Shown piece after piece: positions 22,770 through 34,734 of a stretch of DNA of 64,000 nucleotides (position 1 is its first letter; each line of letters starts with the position of its first letter). Made by a program: the position numbers and the translations under genes. The stretch lies in contig CM055105.1 of the NCBI GenBank assembly GCA_029204225.1, forward strand, positions 49,917,720 to 49,981,719, written 5' to 3'. The stretch is from Diphasiastrum complanatum. Taxonomy: Eukaryota; Streptophyta; Lycopodiopsida; Lycopodiales; Lycopodiaceae. Under the pieces are notes generated by a model. The model was not told the DNA's origin and ran no database searches. It worked only from the letters and a program-made list of their open reading frames with translations.

Positions 22770-23591
22770 TCATCCATTATGGCCTCTACTCAAAAGCACT
22801 CTTGCCAGTGCTTGCTCGGTGGTGTCCGTGTCATGCCCGATCAACTTCTCATATGTGTCGTCGGGTTGGGTGTGGTCGAAAGTGAAACTGCCATTCTGCA
22901 AATTTAATAATGTTGACAGCATCTCATCTTCTCTCAAGTCGAGAATATGTTGCAAGTCATGCATGAACACATACTCTTGTCTATCAATGATGATTGGAGC
23001 AAGGCCATGGATTCGAAACACGACATCATTGGACTCATCTATATTTTTTGGCTCCGCTGATGTGGATGCACCTGTTGCCTCTTGCGCAACCAAGACTACT
23101 TCGTGCTCCACGGATAAATCTTCCTCTTCACCTAGGTTGTGCATCTCGTTCACATTTTGTTTGTTGCGGACCACAATCGCTGGAAACTCATTAAGCAAAA
23201 AAATAATAGTAATCTCACCGGATAGAAACTTCCTTTCTACACTTTCGAGATCAAAAGTTTTCAGTTGATCCTTGGTCAGCTCCAAGTAATGATCATCACC
23301 CAAGTGACTAATAGATCTATTGAGACGAGCGATAAAGGGTCTATCTCCTTTCCATATATAACTAAGCAAGTTATATGGAATCCACATGATAGTTGAGCCA
23401 AGAATTTGTATGGCATAAGGCTTCAAAGTTTCATCTATATACTCACTCACATACGTGAATGCATCTGTATTTGCTCGTAGAGTGGCAAGCGTGTCTATTC
23501 TATCGGTGAACATACAATAAATACGATCTAACTGATCTTAAAATTGTGTGGGGGCTAGCAGATTGGCCAACTCTAGTTTAAAGGATGACAT
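22770..23591 (-). pseudogene. gene B', diverged gene B relative
   Basis: Reading from ATG at 23591 on the minus strand gives MSSFKLELANLLAPTQF, one TAA, then a 247-codon open frame to 22770. Shared gene B landmarks are the short N-terminal helix, an acidic/Ser region (NLGEEEDLSVEHEV), FMHDLQHILDLREDEMLSTL (copy I: LNDIGDVLDMREDEI), FTFDHTQPDDTYEKLIG, TTEQALARVL and a final SRGHNG at the point where copies III and IV read SKGGHN. The C-terminal basic exons of gene B are not found downstream. The family is unknown to me. It shares the strand of gene A', unlike the convergent order in the other copies. Confidence 0.55.
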
Positions 23592-23954
23592 TGTGATGCA
23601 ACTAAGAACACTAATTTACCAGCAAACTAGTAGTCTAATTGAACAAGACAAGCTAAATTACGAGGAAAGAAATTTCAACAAAACAAGAAGTGACAACAAA
23701 ATGAAAATCCCCACTCTTATATAGAGGGATGTGTTTCCAAAAATAGATATTATTATAGAACAAAATAAAGCAATTTCTATTTATAACAACAATCCAATTC
23801 GTCAGTAATATTTATCACAAAGGAATATTCAAATCACAATTCAACATAAATTGCTTCTATTCCATCTCATCAGTTTCTGTACCTTCTCTGGCGTTGTTTT
23901 CCAAAACATTGGATGTTGGTGTCCTCAGCATCCATCTCTTTCCAACTCGGACTC
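23592..23954. other. spacer between gene A' and gene B'
   Basis: AT-rich with no convincing frame. It probably holds the untranslated end of A' and the promoter of B'. Confidence 0.4.
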
Positions 23955-26308
23955 TAGACATCCTCCATTCTTGATGTCTTGTTTTAGCATTAGAGGATTG
24001 TCATGCCGTCTTTCTAACTGAATTTGAATTGGAGATCATTGAACTCAACTCTTCAATTCTTGTGTTTTGAAAGTGTCCTCGACCCAAAACTCCTCTATAA
24101 AGCCATTGGAATATCTCAACCAATGCATTACTAAGACCCTTTCCTCCGCCATGGCCGTGAATTTTTGAAATATGCAACCTTTGTACTGCAATGACTCTTT
24201 TCCATGCCTTGCGTATTCCAAATAGCTAATGATCCATATGTTTTCATAAACCAAGGTCCATGAGCATAGAAGATGTGCTGTTCATAGAAAATTTGTATCA
24301 GTTTAAATCTTTATAAATACATAAATATGAAAGTAAAAGATATGAGACACACATACCATATAGTGAGTTATGTGTGTTTCTCCCCATGCATTGATCATCA
24401 ATTCAGTAAATGTTTTGACTTCTCTTGCGTATCTATCCAAATCTTCATCTCTCAGAATTTTTTTGTTGATAGTTTGTGACAAGGCATCAAATGCTTGCCA
24501 AACCTTAGCACGTGTACTTGCCATGAGAGGATCTGAGCCAATATTTGTTGTGCATTGACATATTTTCTTCCAGTACTCCCATTCAACACTGCTTTCACGT
24601 GCAGTATGATTTGACGATAAGTGTCTCACTTTCGCACCACCCATTGAAACTTTTGCTGGAACATCTTGCATTTTTCCACTCATCTCAACGTCTTTGGTAA
24701 GACTCACGTGGCCCCCATGCAATCCCATATCAGATAAAATTATCTCTAGATTTTTAATGCTAACATCTGCCCTTGATTTGGACTGCATGTTCCATGCGTA
24801 ACAACAATGCAAAAATAATAAATTGTCCAGTATTCGTAATTCACCATGCATTGTGCAAAAATGGACTCTTTCGAGAGGAATGTTCAACACATGACTCCAA
24901 GCTTTGTCTAGATTGTGCCTATTTGGTGCAAGATGTTGGTTGCAATTCAAAATACTTTTGTTCCGCCCAGATTCAAACATACATTTTATACAAAAACTCT
25001 TTGCATTTGCACCGAGACCACAACCATACATGCATTTGAAGGTCTTCAAATAAGCAGCTAGGTGCCATTCTACAACAAAGCTTTCTCCTTCAACATTGAG
25101 CAATTTGCCTTCATTTTTATCTTAGATATACCACATTTTTCAAATAGCCACTCCAGTACGTCGTGAGACTCCTTAGGAACTTCAAATGCAGCTATCCACC
25201 ATATGTGATTTTCGGATTGCATGCTAAATTCTTTACAATAACTTCCGCCAAACTATTGCAATTCACTTTTTTATCAAGTTGATTGTGACACGTTCAAGTT
25301 TACGCCCTTTTACGATTTCTGCTTCGTCCAACTTAATAACAAATATAACTTCACCTCCACAAAACAAAAATTTCATTATGAAAACATATTAGTTGAAGAA
25401 AAGTATACAATTGAAAACCGAAATCCACAATAAATGTTCTTACCATTTGTTTTAACTTCGTAATGTCGGATCATCGTCTCTTGGACCTTTTCCAGATCTA
25501 AGAATATATTGTTGCCTTGATGATAATGAAAACATGTCGGAGGTCCTTTCTTCTTATTGGTTAATGTAAAAGAATCCTCAATATGCTAAAACTCTCCTAA
25601 TTTAGAGGGCAAAATCGAATTCCATTCTCGTTTTGGCAGATTCAACAAGTTTATAAGTAGGTATTATTTGATGGCATTTTAACCCATTTCTGTCAGAGCG
25701 TTTCATATACTTCTTCAAAGCTCTATATCCCTTGCGACTCACACCTCCTTGGTCACATGCGTACTCCATCTTTTTAACATTTGGATTTGGCTTGAACTTG
25801 TTGACTAACTTTTTTGCAATTCTCAAGCGAATTTAATCACTTGTTTCATCTTCCACAATCTTAATCAAATCTTTACCCTTCAAAAAATGTTTCATATATT
25901 CTCCGGCAATTAAATCTTTTCCAACCGTCTTTTCCAAGAACTCTTTTGTGTCCCTCATACGTCTTTTATTGGCACCACCACCTGGTGCCAAAGCTTCTAG
26001 TTTGTGTCTCTTAGTGTTTTCATTTTGTGCTTGCTAATCCATCCAGACTCCACACTTTCGTTGTAAGCCATATATTGTCCTCTGAAATATACTGATTGAA
26101 GATTGCAATTCCTCAATTTTTGAGACAGAACTGGCAAGCTCTATTTTCAAACCATTTATCTCCTGCTCCAATTTCATATTTATTCCATGCAATGACTTTA
26201 AATTGTCATTCATACTCAAGATATGAATGTTTGCCATATTTGCCAATGTCTCAGCTTGGATTCTTCGAGAATCCATTGCTTGACAATAGCCAAGCAGTCC
26301 ATTCTGAC
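23955..26308 (-). pseudogene. gene A', diverged gene A relative, 5'-truncated
   Basis: The minus strand shows the gene A order. A coiled coil comes first (26276 to 26034: LLGYCQ, then MDSRRIQAETLANM, MKLEQEINGLKIEL). Next come GGVSRKGYRALKKYMKRS, IWWIAAFE, SHDVLEWLFE and a 266-codon open frame (25103 to 24303) with YLKTFKCMYGCGLGANAKSF, CIKCMF, VHFCTMHGELRILDNLLFLH, MGLHGGHVSL, KVSMGGAKVRHLSSNHTA, WGETHITHYM. An exon with MKTYGSLAIWNTQGMEKSH ends the gene. Conserved Cys pairs and the HFCTMHGE motif suggest a metal site. It preserves the longest central open frame of the family. Stops occur in the smaller exons. Function is unknown. Confidence 0.6.
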
Positions 26309-27442
26309 CAATCTGCTTTTGTTTTTTTTGTTTTGTTAAATATTTCTGACGTTTCGGAGTCTGTCCCTTCCACTTCTGATGCTGCTTCTTCTAGTGGTAC
26401 AAAGTCTGGAAAGTCAAAGATTGTAGATATAGATACTTCTTTTATTGATACGAGAATCCTGCTCGAAATACGGCATCGTTTATAGGCCCTAGAACAACCA
26501 CTACTCTTTCTCCTTCTGGTAAATCTTTGATCACTTTGCCTACTTATAATATAGATAATAATCCTTTTTTGACAATATCGGATATATCGGATCCTTTTTA
26601 CTTCACTGAAGTTGAGACTCTTTGCATTTTGAGCAAAGAGCCTGATGAATTTTCGAATATAATTGATTTTGATGTTGATGATCTTCTCCCTGGTATTGAC
26701 GATGTACATAATGATAAGTTTTATCCAGGGCAAGATTGCTTGAAATTGGCTGTGGAGGAAATGCGTAACAAAGAAGATGATCTACCTTTTCAGGAGGAGT
26801 TTCTTAGAATCCAAAGTCATCTTGGTTTTCCACAACCAACTGTCAATTCACCAACAATATTGACATCAAAAGGTGGACATAATGGAGAGACAGTAATCAA
26901 GAAAGACAAAGCCAAATGCGTAAGTTTCTGTATCTTATCACGTACTAGTAGATTCGTTATGTCAGATTATATACTGGAGCTTACTTTGTTTTTTATTATT
27001 TCAAGAAACAATTTTCCTTGATGATTGCGCAATTCATTGAGGAGGACAGAGATCTTCTGCTAGAGAATTTTCAAGAGATCATGCACTGGGGCACTATCTG
27101 AAGTCCTTCAAGAATAATGAGATTAGTGTTGTCCATTCAAAGTTTCATCAACATGGTGAAACTATGATTATGGCAATCAAGGCACTGTCTCATTTTCTTG
27201 GAGGACATAATTTCAATAAGGTGCATAAGATAATTTTTGTAAAAAAAACTATTGCAGTTAGAATTTTAGGATATGGACTAGTGAATTCCATGCCTAGATC
27301 ATTTCATTTTGCATTGTATGCTACGTACGTTGATCTGAGTAAGCATGAAAACTATGAGCTATTGGATCCATACGAAAGAAGAAAATTGTTGCATGATTCT
27401 AAGTTGCAACTTCCATTGGAGAAAATATCGAAAGCAGATTAG
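26309..27442 (+). pseudogene. gene B relic, copy III, 3' part
   Basis: After the inserted segment the frame resumes with NISD, a Ser-rich linker (ASSSGTKSGKSK) and an open frame from 26527 containing LTISDISDPFYFTEVETLCI, an acidic stretch (NIIDFDVDDLLPGIDD), VEEMRNKEDD and SKGGHNGETV. An intron starts at GTAAGT (about 26920) and ends at TTTCAAG (about 27005). The last exon reads HYLKSFKNNEISVVHSKFHQ, MAIKALSHFLGGHNFNKVHK, IIFVKKTIAVRIL and LLDPYERRKLLHDS, and stops at 27440-27442. Exon structure matches copy IV. The product is unrecognised. It is convergent with gene A copy III. Confidence 0.6.
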
Positions 27443-29692
27443 ATACTGCTGAATTGTACTTTGTAAATATTTTTATTTAATATACAGAATTTTATTGTGT
27501 GTCTATAGCCTACTGGCTTGTATAAATTTGCATGTTTTTTAAGATTTTTTATAATCTGTTGATTTTGTATTATGACGAATCTGGATTCTTCTGTAAAACC
27601 ATTGGAAAAGTTGCAGTATATAGTTGTTTTTTGTGCTGGTCCCGCCATGTTGTGTACTTTTATGGAATGTCGCTCTTGCTTGCCAATGAGTTTTTTCCAT
27701 TCCTTGCGATGACTATATGCTAAGACTTCCACTATTTCTTGCAAAGAATGTCAAATGATGTCATAATATGTTTGCTAGACTAATTTGATAAAAAAATTTG
27801 AGCTTTAGATCCTCAATTGTTCGGCTTGCATGGAATGTTTCATGTTTTACCTGATAGCTTGTCATCTTTTTTTATTTTAGCGTGGCCTTTATGTAAGCCT
27901 GCTTTGGACAACACAACCTCTAGTCTAAAAATAGCTTCCTTCGCAGAGGCCTCTGGCTCGGAATTCCATGCAAAGAAGATGTGAAGATATATTATTTTTT
28001 CTATAATACGCACCTCCGCATGCAATGTACAGATATGAACATTTCGTAGAGGAGTCGGTAGTACAAGTTTCCAATTAGGATCTTCCCGATCCCTTGATAT
28101 TCCTGTACTCCTTGTCATGTCTTTTGTTGTTTTCATGTAGTACAAACAAGGGTGTTTAGAGTTAGCGCCATGAGATACATTGAACATACATTTTAATGTC
28201 TTCAGATCTCCTACTAAATGTCATTCAATGTTGAAAGTGCCAATTCCAGGAATATTGAGTGGAACTCCCTCCATGTGATTTTTTATGGTGGCAGGATATG
28301 ATGTTTTATTAAATATCCATGAGAGAATGTCATGGTCTTCTTTCAGCACCTATAAGAGAATACAAAAACGCATCCATAATGCTATTAGTAATTGAAGACT
28401 TAATCTTTTTCATTTTATTATTATTTAACATTGATTTCATAGATTTGGAAGTCAAGATAGAGCCTAGTGAGTTTTCAATTGAAATCTCATTGGCCAAATG
28501 GTCTTCAACAACCAATGTTGATCTACATTGCAAACATAATGTTCATGAAAATGTCAGTACAAATTAGGACACTCATAGTATTCACAGCAGTATATAATAA
28601 GCAAATCAACAGAAAGTTGAAATAAATAACTAACAGAATTAGTGATTGAATTAAAAAGTTCAAGCAATATTCAATACCAAATAAGCTATAACTTACTTGA
28701 ATGCACGGATTCGTCTTTCTATGACCTCCTCTGGATGATAGATCACATATATCGTTGTTTACGAGTCTTTTCCTCTTGTTGCTTTGGACCTTTCTATTGA
28801 GCACATCCATATCTTTAACAAGAGACAAATATGAGATACGCATGGATTGAAATGCAATTTTTATCTCATCACTAGTTGTATAATGATCCAAAGAAGATTT
28901 CAACCTTTGGATCTCCTCCTTGAGCATCTCATTTTCATCCAAACAAGTTTTCATCTTTGTAGATTTTTCTTCACACTCCTTTGATATTTTCCTTTATTCC
29001 TCTTCCAAATAATGTATTCTTTGCATTAAATGTGCATTCCCATAGAGCATCAAATTCTCACAGTAATCCAAAAGGCCATTTTTACCATGACACATACAGA
29101 TTATTAATTGACTCACCGAATGAAAATCTGGATGTTGCAATGAACATGAATCAATAGGATACAATGTTTTGGATGACCATAAACCTACATGCTTTAGTTT
29201 TTCCTCCCTGTATCGGACCATATCAGAAGTTGACAATTTGGGTTGCTTTGAATTTCTTGTCCAGAGCGGAGTATATTCTGGTGACAGATCCACATGAAGA
29301 TGATAAAGCTTTATCATCAGTACAATAGTATAGTCTATGTATTTGAAGTATGCTATGGATTCAATCTTTTTGAGGGTCCTATTGACTGTGTTAAAAAAGC
29401 CAAATGTATTGAGGTCAACTCCAGAAATAGGGATAATATAAAGAAAATTTTGGTTAGGAGGTACCATGAACTGAAAAGATTTGTCGGTGTGGTTATAAGA
29501 TGCATACGCAATATGCAATAGAAATTGGCTCTGATAGCCACTGAAAGGAGGAAGTTGGAACTTTATGTGGCTCAGGAACTGGTGTGCCTCTTGGTACCAA
29601 GTGTTCATCTCAGAGATATCGAGGCTTTCCATGGTGATGTCAATTTTGTCTTGATTTGGGTGATCAGAACTGGAAGATGTTGTGGCGGACAT
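27443..29692 (-). pseudogene. gene A relic, copy III (contains the best N-terminus)
   Basis: The minus strand from MSATTSSSSDHP (ATG at 29692) or MESLDISEM (29632) runs open to 28994. It includes FQLPPFSGYQSQFLLHIAYA, a VDLNTFGFFNTVNRTLKKIE segment, KLYHLHVDLSPEYTPL and CMCHGKNGLLDYCENLMLYG. A TAA at 28992 interrupts the coiled coil, which continues to 28523 with KRKRLVNNDI and LSSRGGHRK. Further 3', exons at 28533-28330 and 28187-27840 (NVSHGANSKHPCLY, VHICTLHAEVRIIEKIIYLH, HKGHAKIKKDD) and a C-terminal THWQA...LFQWFYRR piece are present. Against copy IV about 580 bp (near 28355) and 330 bp (near 27760) are deleted. Function is unknown. Confidence 0.6.
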
Positions 29693-30119
29693 GTTCTGGA
29701 CTCGACTGATGACTCTGTTGAAGGTTCGACTCTGGTAACAAACAAGTGGAGTCTCGGCTCGGTCGACTGTGGAGGGCTTCGGATCGGTCAACTTTTGATG
29801 GACTCGACTCAGTCAACTTTGTATGCAGAGTATGGACGCTCAGCTCGGTCCACAGTGAATGCAAAGTATGGACGTTCGGCTCGGTCCACAGTGAATGCAG
29901 AGTACGGGGGCTCGGCTCTATGAGCAGTGTATGTAGAGTATTGCTTGGTAGTGTATGGAGACTAGAAATTTGTGAAAAAATTTGGAGCAATGTCGCTATG
30001 ATAGGATGTGGAAACGATGATGTTTCTTCGCTGTAACATACTAGTAGTGAGCTTTCAACCCAAATCGGTGTTGAATGTGTGGTTTTGACAAGCTCTAGTA
30101 GCACTACCCCTCAGCATTT
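29693..30119. other. 5' flank of gene A copy III with a 36-bp tandem repeat
   Basis: About 2.8 copies of a 36-bp unit (AGCTCGGTCCACAGTGAATG core) lie at 29823-29925. No independent gene is supported; open frames on both strands run through the repeat. The stretch ends with CATTT, the left target-site duplication of Copia-2. Confidence 0.55.
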
Positions 30120-30459
30120 TGTTAGAATAAGTAAGCCCGAGTTTCTCTCACAGTTCATGACTTTCCATGTTCAGCAGTGATTTCGAGTTTTTTACTGTCT
30201 TTGGGATAGTATGCATGTGTGCCAGTTTGACGGTACACGTAGTGTAAGTTGGAACACGCGTCCTGTAACGGGGACCAAACTGTCATGCAGCGGTACCCCA
30301 CAATAATTAGACTGTGTATATATATCTTTTAGTCTCTTTTGTAAATATAGTTTAGAAGTGTTCTCTTGGGTTGGTGTGTGATCTCTCTTTACTGCTTATC
30401 TGTTTGATGATAGATTGCTTGCAAATTAGCTAACTATATTGCCAGTAAGATCCTTGACA
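30120..30459 (+). repeat. Copia-2 5' LTR
   Basis: 340 bp, TG...CA ends, with a TATATATAT box near 30316. It differs from the 3' LTR by a small number of substitutions, so this element is probably younger than Copia-1, whose LTRs differ more. Confidence 0.95.
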
Positions 30460-30471
30460 TGGTATTAGAGC
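30460..30471 (+). other. Copia-2 primer-binding site
   Basis: TGGTATTAGAGC follows the LTR directly and differs by one base from the initiator tRNA-Met complement seen in Copia-1. Confidence 0.9.
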
Positions 30472-32118
30472 CTGGGAGTGGAGTAGTTCGGTGTTAGCTG
30501 GAAGCCGAATTTTAGGAAAATTCAAAGAACCGTTTACGATTAGTCAAGCAAGCAATCCTTTGCAGAGCAGTTTGAAGCAATGGGTAGCAAGTAATAGTGT
30601 GACCTCAGAACATGCTATTTGGTCAGCCACAAAGCACTCAGAGTGCAACTGTCCATCTTCTCAGCTATGGAAGTTTTCTCAGCTAGGGTGTTAAGAGAGA
30701 AAGTTGCTGATTTCTCACAGTAGAATTCTGGAAATTACCACCATCACACACACAACAAAAGTAATATTGGTTACTTATAAAATGTTTGTTTGACAACCAG
30801 AATAACACCCGACTTTATTTCATTCGAATAAGTCAGAACTGTATCAGTAAATCAACTTTTAAGTGCTATCCTCTTGGGGTTTGACATTAAATACTACACA
30901 AATCTATCATGATCATGAACTAGATTTACAACGTCAAAATCTGGTTCAGCTACAGTAGAAACTTCATGATGAAATATTTCAGGTAAATTAACAGGATTAA
31001 GAAGATTATCAAAGAAAGTTTCCTTATAAATCTGGAAGGTGATTCTCCTCTTTGAAAAGATTCCTAAAGTCTTTTTTGAAAAACTCTTCTCAAAGTTTTT
31101 GATATTTTTCAAGTCTGACAACTCTCTCTGACATGCACTAAGAATGGAGATGGATGTATAACAAGCCGTGGAGCAGGGATTGCATTAAGTTGTGAAGATC
31201 AGACAATTGAGGTAGCCAAGGGTTTCAAGCTATACATGCTTGGATCTTTCCCTGTAGAAACATATTTTTGAAACTGAAAAAGGGTGCAGGTGGGCGATTC
31301 AGAGTTCCGAATCCGTTGTCAAAGAGCTGTGACCAGCCATGAAAGAGTGTAGATGCAGGCTCGATTTATAGCTAGGCTCTTTTGGTTGTTCACCATAGTC
31401 TGAAAACCAGAGGAGAGAGATGGACAGGGTCGTGAAGGACAGGTCGTGCGCGTCCAGAGGAGAAAAATATTTTGTGTATGGAAGGGTCTAGCGGCCAGGG
31501 GAGCGTGGATCAGTGCCCACATCACTTGCAGACCATCGGATCAAAGCTTTAGAAGATAGACGGCTGAGATTGACCTCTCAAGGAGTAGTGTGGGTCGTTG
31601 AATCTCGTCTAACGGTGAAGATTGACTTGAAAGGTGCCCTGAAGAAGGCCTTAAGAAATTGAAGGGTCTTTTACACTTCAACTTCTTTAAAAATCTTCAA
31701 TGTGAAATTGGAGTTGGGTCCCCAAATTCATGAAGTTTGAAGTTGTTTCATTGTGAAGAAACAATGCATTTTCTATAATGGCACATATCTTTTAGCTCAT
31801 TTCTCCATTTAAGGCCATCCAAAACCCAAAATCCTCCAAATTAAGGGCAAAAAAGGATTGTACCCTGCAAGTACGGTACCTAAAACAGAGGAATTGCCAC
31901 GGAGAAAGTGTTCGAAGTGCACCAAAAGTTTTTTCACCATTCCAGTGGGCAAGTAGTTGGGAGTTGGTGACGAAGGGCATTTCGGAGGACGATACCGATT
32001 TGGCGAAAAAGCAGCAAAAGGTCCTGAAACTTTTTTGGTCAGACCTTAAACTTGACTTTAGAAGTCTAAATTGCTCTATAAGCTTGTCATTGGGCCTCAT
32101 TAAGCAATTTTTGGCGAA
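30472..32118 (+). other. Copia-2 long untranslated leader
   Basis: About 1.65 kb separate the primer-binding site from gag, nearly three times the Copia-1 leader. No plus-strand gene is recognised. Short minus-strand frames (for example 31121-30894) have no recognisable product. The leader may contain captured or extra regulatory sequence. Confidence 0.55.
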
Positions 32119-33177
32119 ATGGCAGGATTAGGAAAATCCGTGCTTGGAGAAGCTAGTAGATTGGACGGGGTATCCAATTACAGCATTTGGAAATTAAAAA
32201 TGAAAAGTATTTTCATGGAAAAGGAGCTCTGGGACATTGTCACTGGGGTGGAACAACGGCCAGCTACAACTCAAGCTGATATTCGTGCATTTGACAAAAG
32301 GGCACAAAAGGCCTTATTCTTGATAAACTTGTCATTGAAGGATTGTGTTATTGCCCACATCAGTGAAGCTGTATCAGCAAGAAGTGCTTGGGATGCACTC
32401 AAAACGTAGTTTCAAACGACGAACCCCTCTCGAATGATGTTTTTGAGGACCAAACTCATAAGTGTTTGCATGGAGAAAAATGAGGACATAGGGTCTTATT
32501 TCACACGAATAAAGGAGTTACGAGACCAATTAACAGCTATTGGTGAACCAATAAGAGATGTTGAGCTGGTTCACATAGCTATAAATGGGCTACCTGAAAA
32601 TTTCCAAATGTTTGCAAGTGGCATTGCTTCAAGGGAGAGACTACCAACATTTGAAAATCTTCATGGCATCATCCTACAGGAAGAACAAAGGCGTGAAGTG
32701 GTAAAAACTCGACTTCCAACATCGGAAGATCAAGCAATGCTATCCAAGTGGAAGCATAAATACAATAAGCAATCTAAGAAGTCGAATGTGGAGGATGACA
32801 ATCAAGGATCCACATCAGGCAAGAAGAAGAAAGAAAACTGTTTCTATTTCCGAAAGCCCGGACATTGGGCAAGAGATTGTCGCAAAAAGAAGGCAGATAT
32901 CAAGAGGGGCAAAGTGAAGCAGTTGACCAATTTTGTCGAAGAAGAGAACGATAGCGATAACGAATATCAAGGCACGACATTTGCGACAGCATTAGCATCG
33001 CAACATTCCATTCATCATACACATTGGTACGTGGACTCAAGAGCAACGAGACACATGACTAGCAAAAAATCATGGTTTAAAAATTTGGAGCTTACTGATG
33101 ATGGAGATAGTTGCGCAGGCGAACGACGACGAGTGCCAAATCCATACACATGGTGCAGTGCCTATTCAATTTCTTGA
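32119..33177 (+). pseudogene. gag: Copia-2 gag and protease region (broken)
   Basis: Gag starts MAGLGKSVLGEASRLDGVSN and has the copia Gag core (YSIWKLKMKSIF). A TAG at 32407-32409 splits it, after which the same frame continues with MEKNEDIGSYFTRIKELRDQ. The zinc knuckle reads CFYFRKPGHWARDC, with Phe (32845) in place of the second Cys. The protease motif is VDSRATRHMT, with Arg (33040-33042) replacing the Gly of the D-S/T-G active site. The frame is lost at about 33110. Confidence 0.88.
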
Positions 33178-34734
33178 TGGACATGTGAAGGTAATTGAAA
33201 ATGTGTTGTATGTTATTGGCCTTCAGAAGAGTCTCTTATCTGTTGGTATAATGACAGATTACACAGGAAGAAGTTCAACAAAGAAGGTGCAACAAGGGCA
33301 AAACGAGTGCTTGAGTTGATACACTATGACTTACGTGGGCCGATGAAGGTAATGTCTATATAAAGCATTTTATTTGTTAACCTTCATTGATGATTACTCA
33401 CAGAAGACCTGGATCTACATCGTTAAGCAGAAGTCTGACACATTTGGATGCTTTAAAAGCTTCAAAGCATTGGTTGAAAATCAGTCAGGTGCTAAGATCA
33501 AGGTACTCAGGGCAGATCGTGGTGATGAGTATCGTTCCACAGATTTTATTGACTTTTGCAAGGAGCATGGCATTAAACAGGAATTTGCGCAAGTTGATAC
33601 ACCTCAACAAAATGGGGTAGCTGAAAGAAAGAATTGTACCATTGTCGAAGCAGCTAGGGCAATGATGACACATATGGGAGTTATTGATTCTTTACGGGGA
33701 GAAGCTGTCAAAACTGTTGTGTTCTTACAAAATAGAAGCCCTACAGTTGCAGTACATAATCGCACACCCGAGGAGGCATTCACTGGTAAGAAGCCTAAGA
33801 TGGATGGGTTGCGAGTATTTGGATGCCGAGTGTATGTTCACATATCTAAGAGCGAGAGAGCCAAAATGCAAGTAAAGGCCTTGAAGTGCATTTTTACAGG
33901 ATATGATGAACAAACCAAGGGATATAGATGTTATGATCCAGAGGGGCTACGTGTGCACATAAGCCGTGATGTCTTATTTGATGAAATCCATAGATTTGGG
34001 GATGAAGAAGAGAATAATGATGAGCCATGCAAGCTTCTCAAAGAGGATGAAATAGTTCTACCGCCACATGAAGATCATGATGATGAGGATGAGGGATGTG
34101 GTACTCCTCCCACCATAGAGACGAGATGGAGAGTGAGAAACAAATCTATTGGATCGGAAAATACTGAGGTAGCAGGTGATAACAGGAAGGATCAAGATGC
34201 ACCATGGGATTCCTATTCACCTCGTAGCGGATCACCTCAATGTAAGTTACCCAAATGGTATACTAAACTCATAAGTGACAAGAAAGGGGAAATTGTCGAG
34301 CCTAGGAAGGAGGGAGAGTTGCGGCATTCCACACGAGAGAGGAAGGAACCTGACAAGTTTCAGGTAAGTCTTGCACTTATGAGTGATATTATTTCATCTA
34401 CTGAACTCTGTTGCTTTGAGGAGGCCAAAAATCAAGAGATATGGCAAAAAGCAATGCAGGAGGAGATTGATTCCATCAAACACCATGACACATGGGAGAT
34501 AGTGGATCTTCCAAAGGGCAAAAGACTTATTGGCAACAAATGGGTATACAGGACAAAGTACAATGCCGATGGAACTATTGCAAAACACAAAGCAAGGCTT
34601 GTAGTGAAAGGCTATGCGCAAAGTAAGGGCATTGACTACGAAGAGACCTTCGCTCCTATGGCCAAGTGGAATACACTTTGCATGGTGATTGCTTTGGCGG
34701 CACTATTGGATGGAATCTACATCAGATGGACATA
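33178..34734 (+). pseudogene. pol: Copia-2 integrase and N-terminal RT
   Basis: The segment after LLSVGIMTDY is joined near 33289 directly to RAKRVLEL, deleting most of the pre-integrase His/Cys domain. Integrase catalytic residues are seen as D (33328, HYDLRGP), D (33515, ADRGDEY) and E (33623, NGVAERKN). A long open frame (33374-34735) runs through the integrase C-terminus and an acidic linker to the RT start ([10 protein letters not shown]). The RT frame breaks near 34720, before [12 protein letters not shown]. The roles are integration and reverse transcription; the copy is inactive. Confidence 0.9.

Noticed and set aside
29525-29923. Plus-strand 132-codon frame
   Set aside because: It is antisense to the gene A copy III N-terminus and runs through a tandem repeat; the minus-strand reading is conserved in other copies and this one is not.
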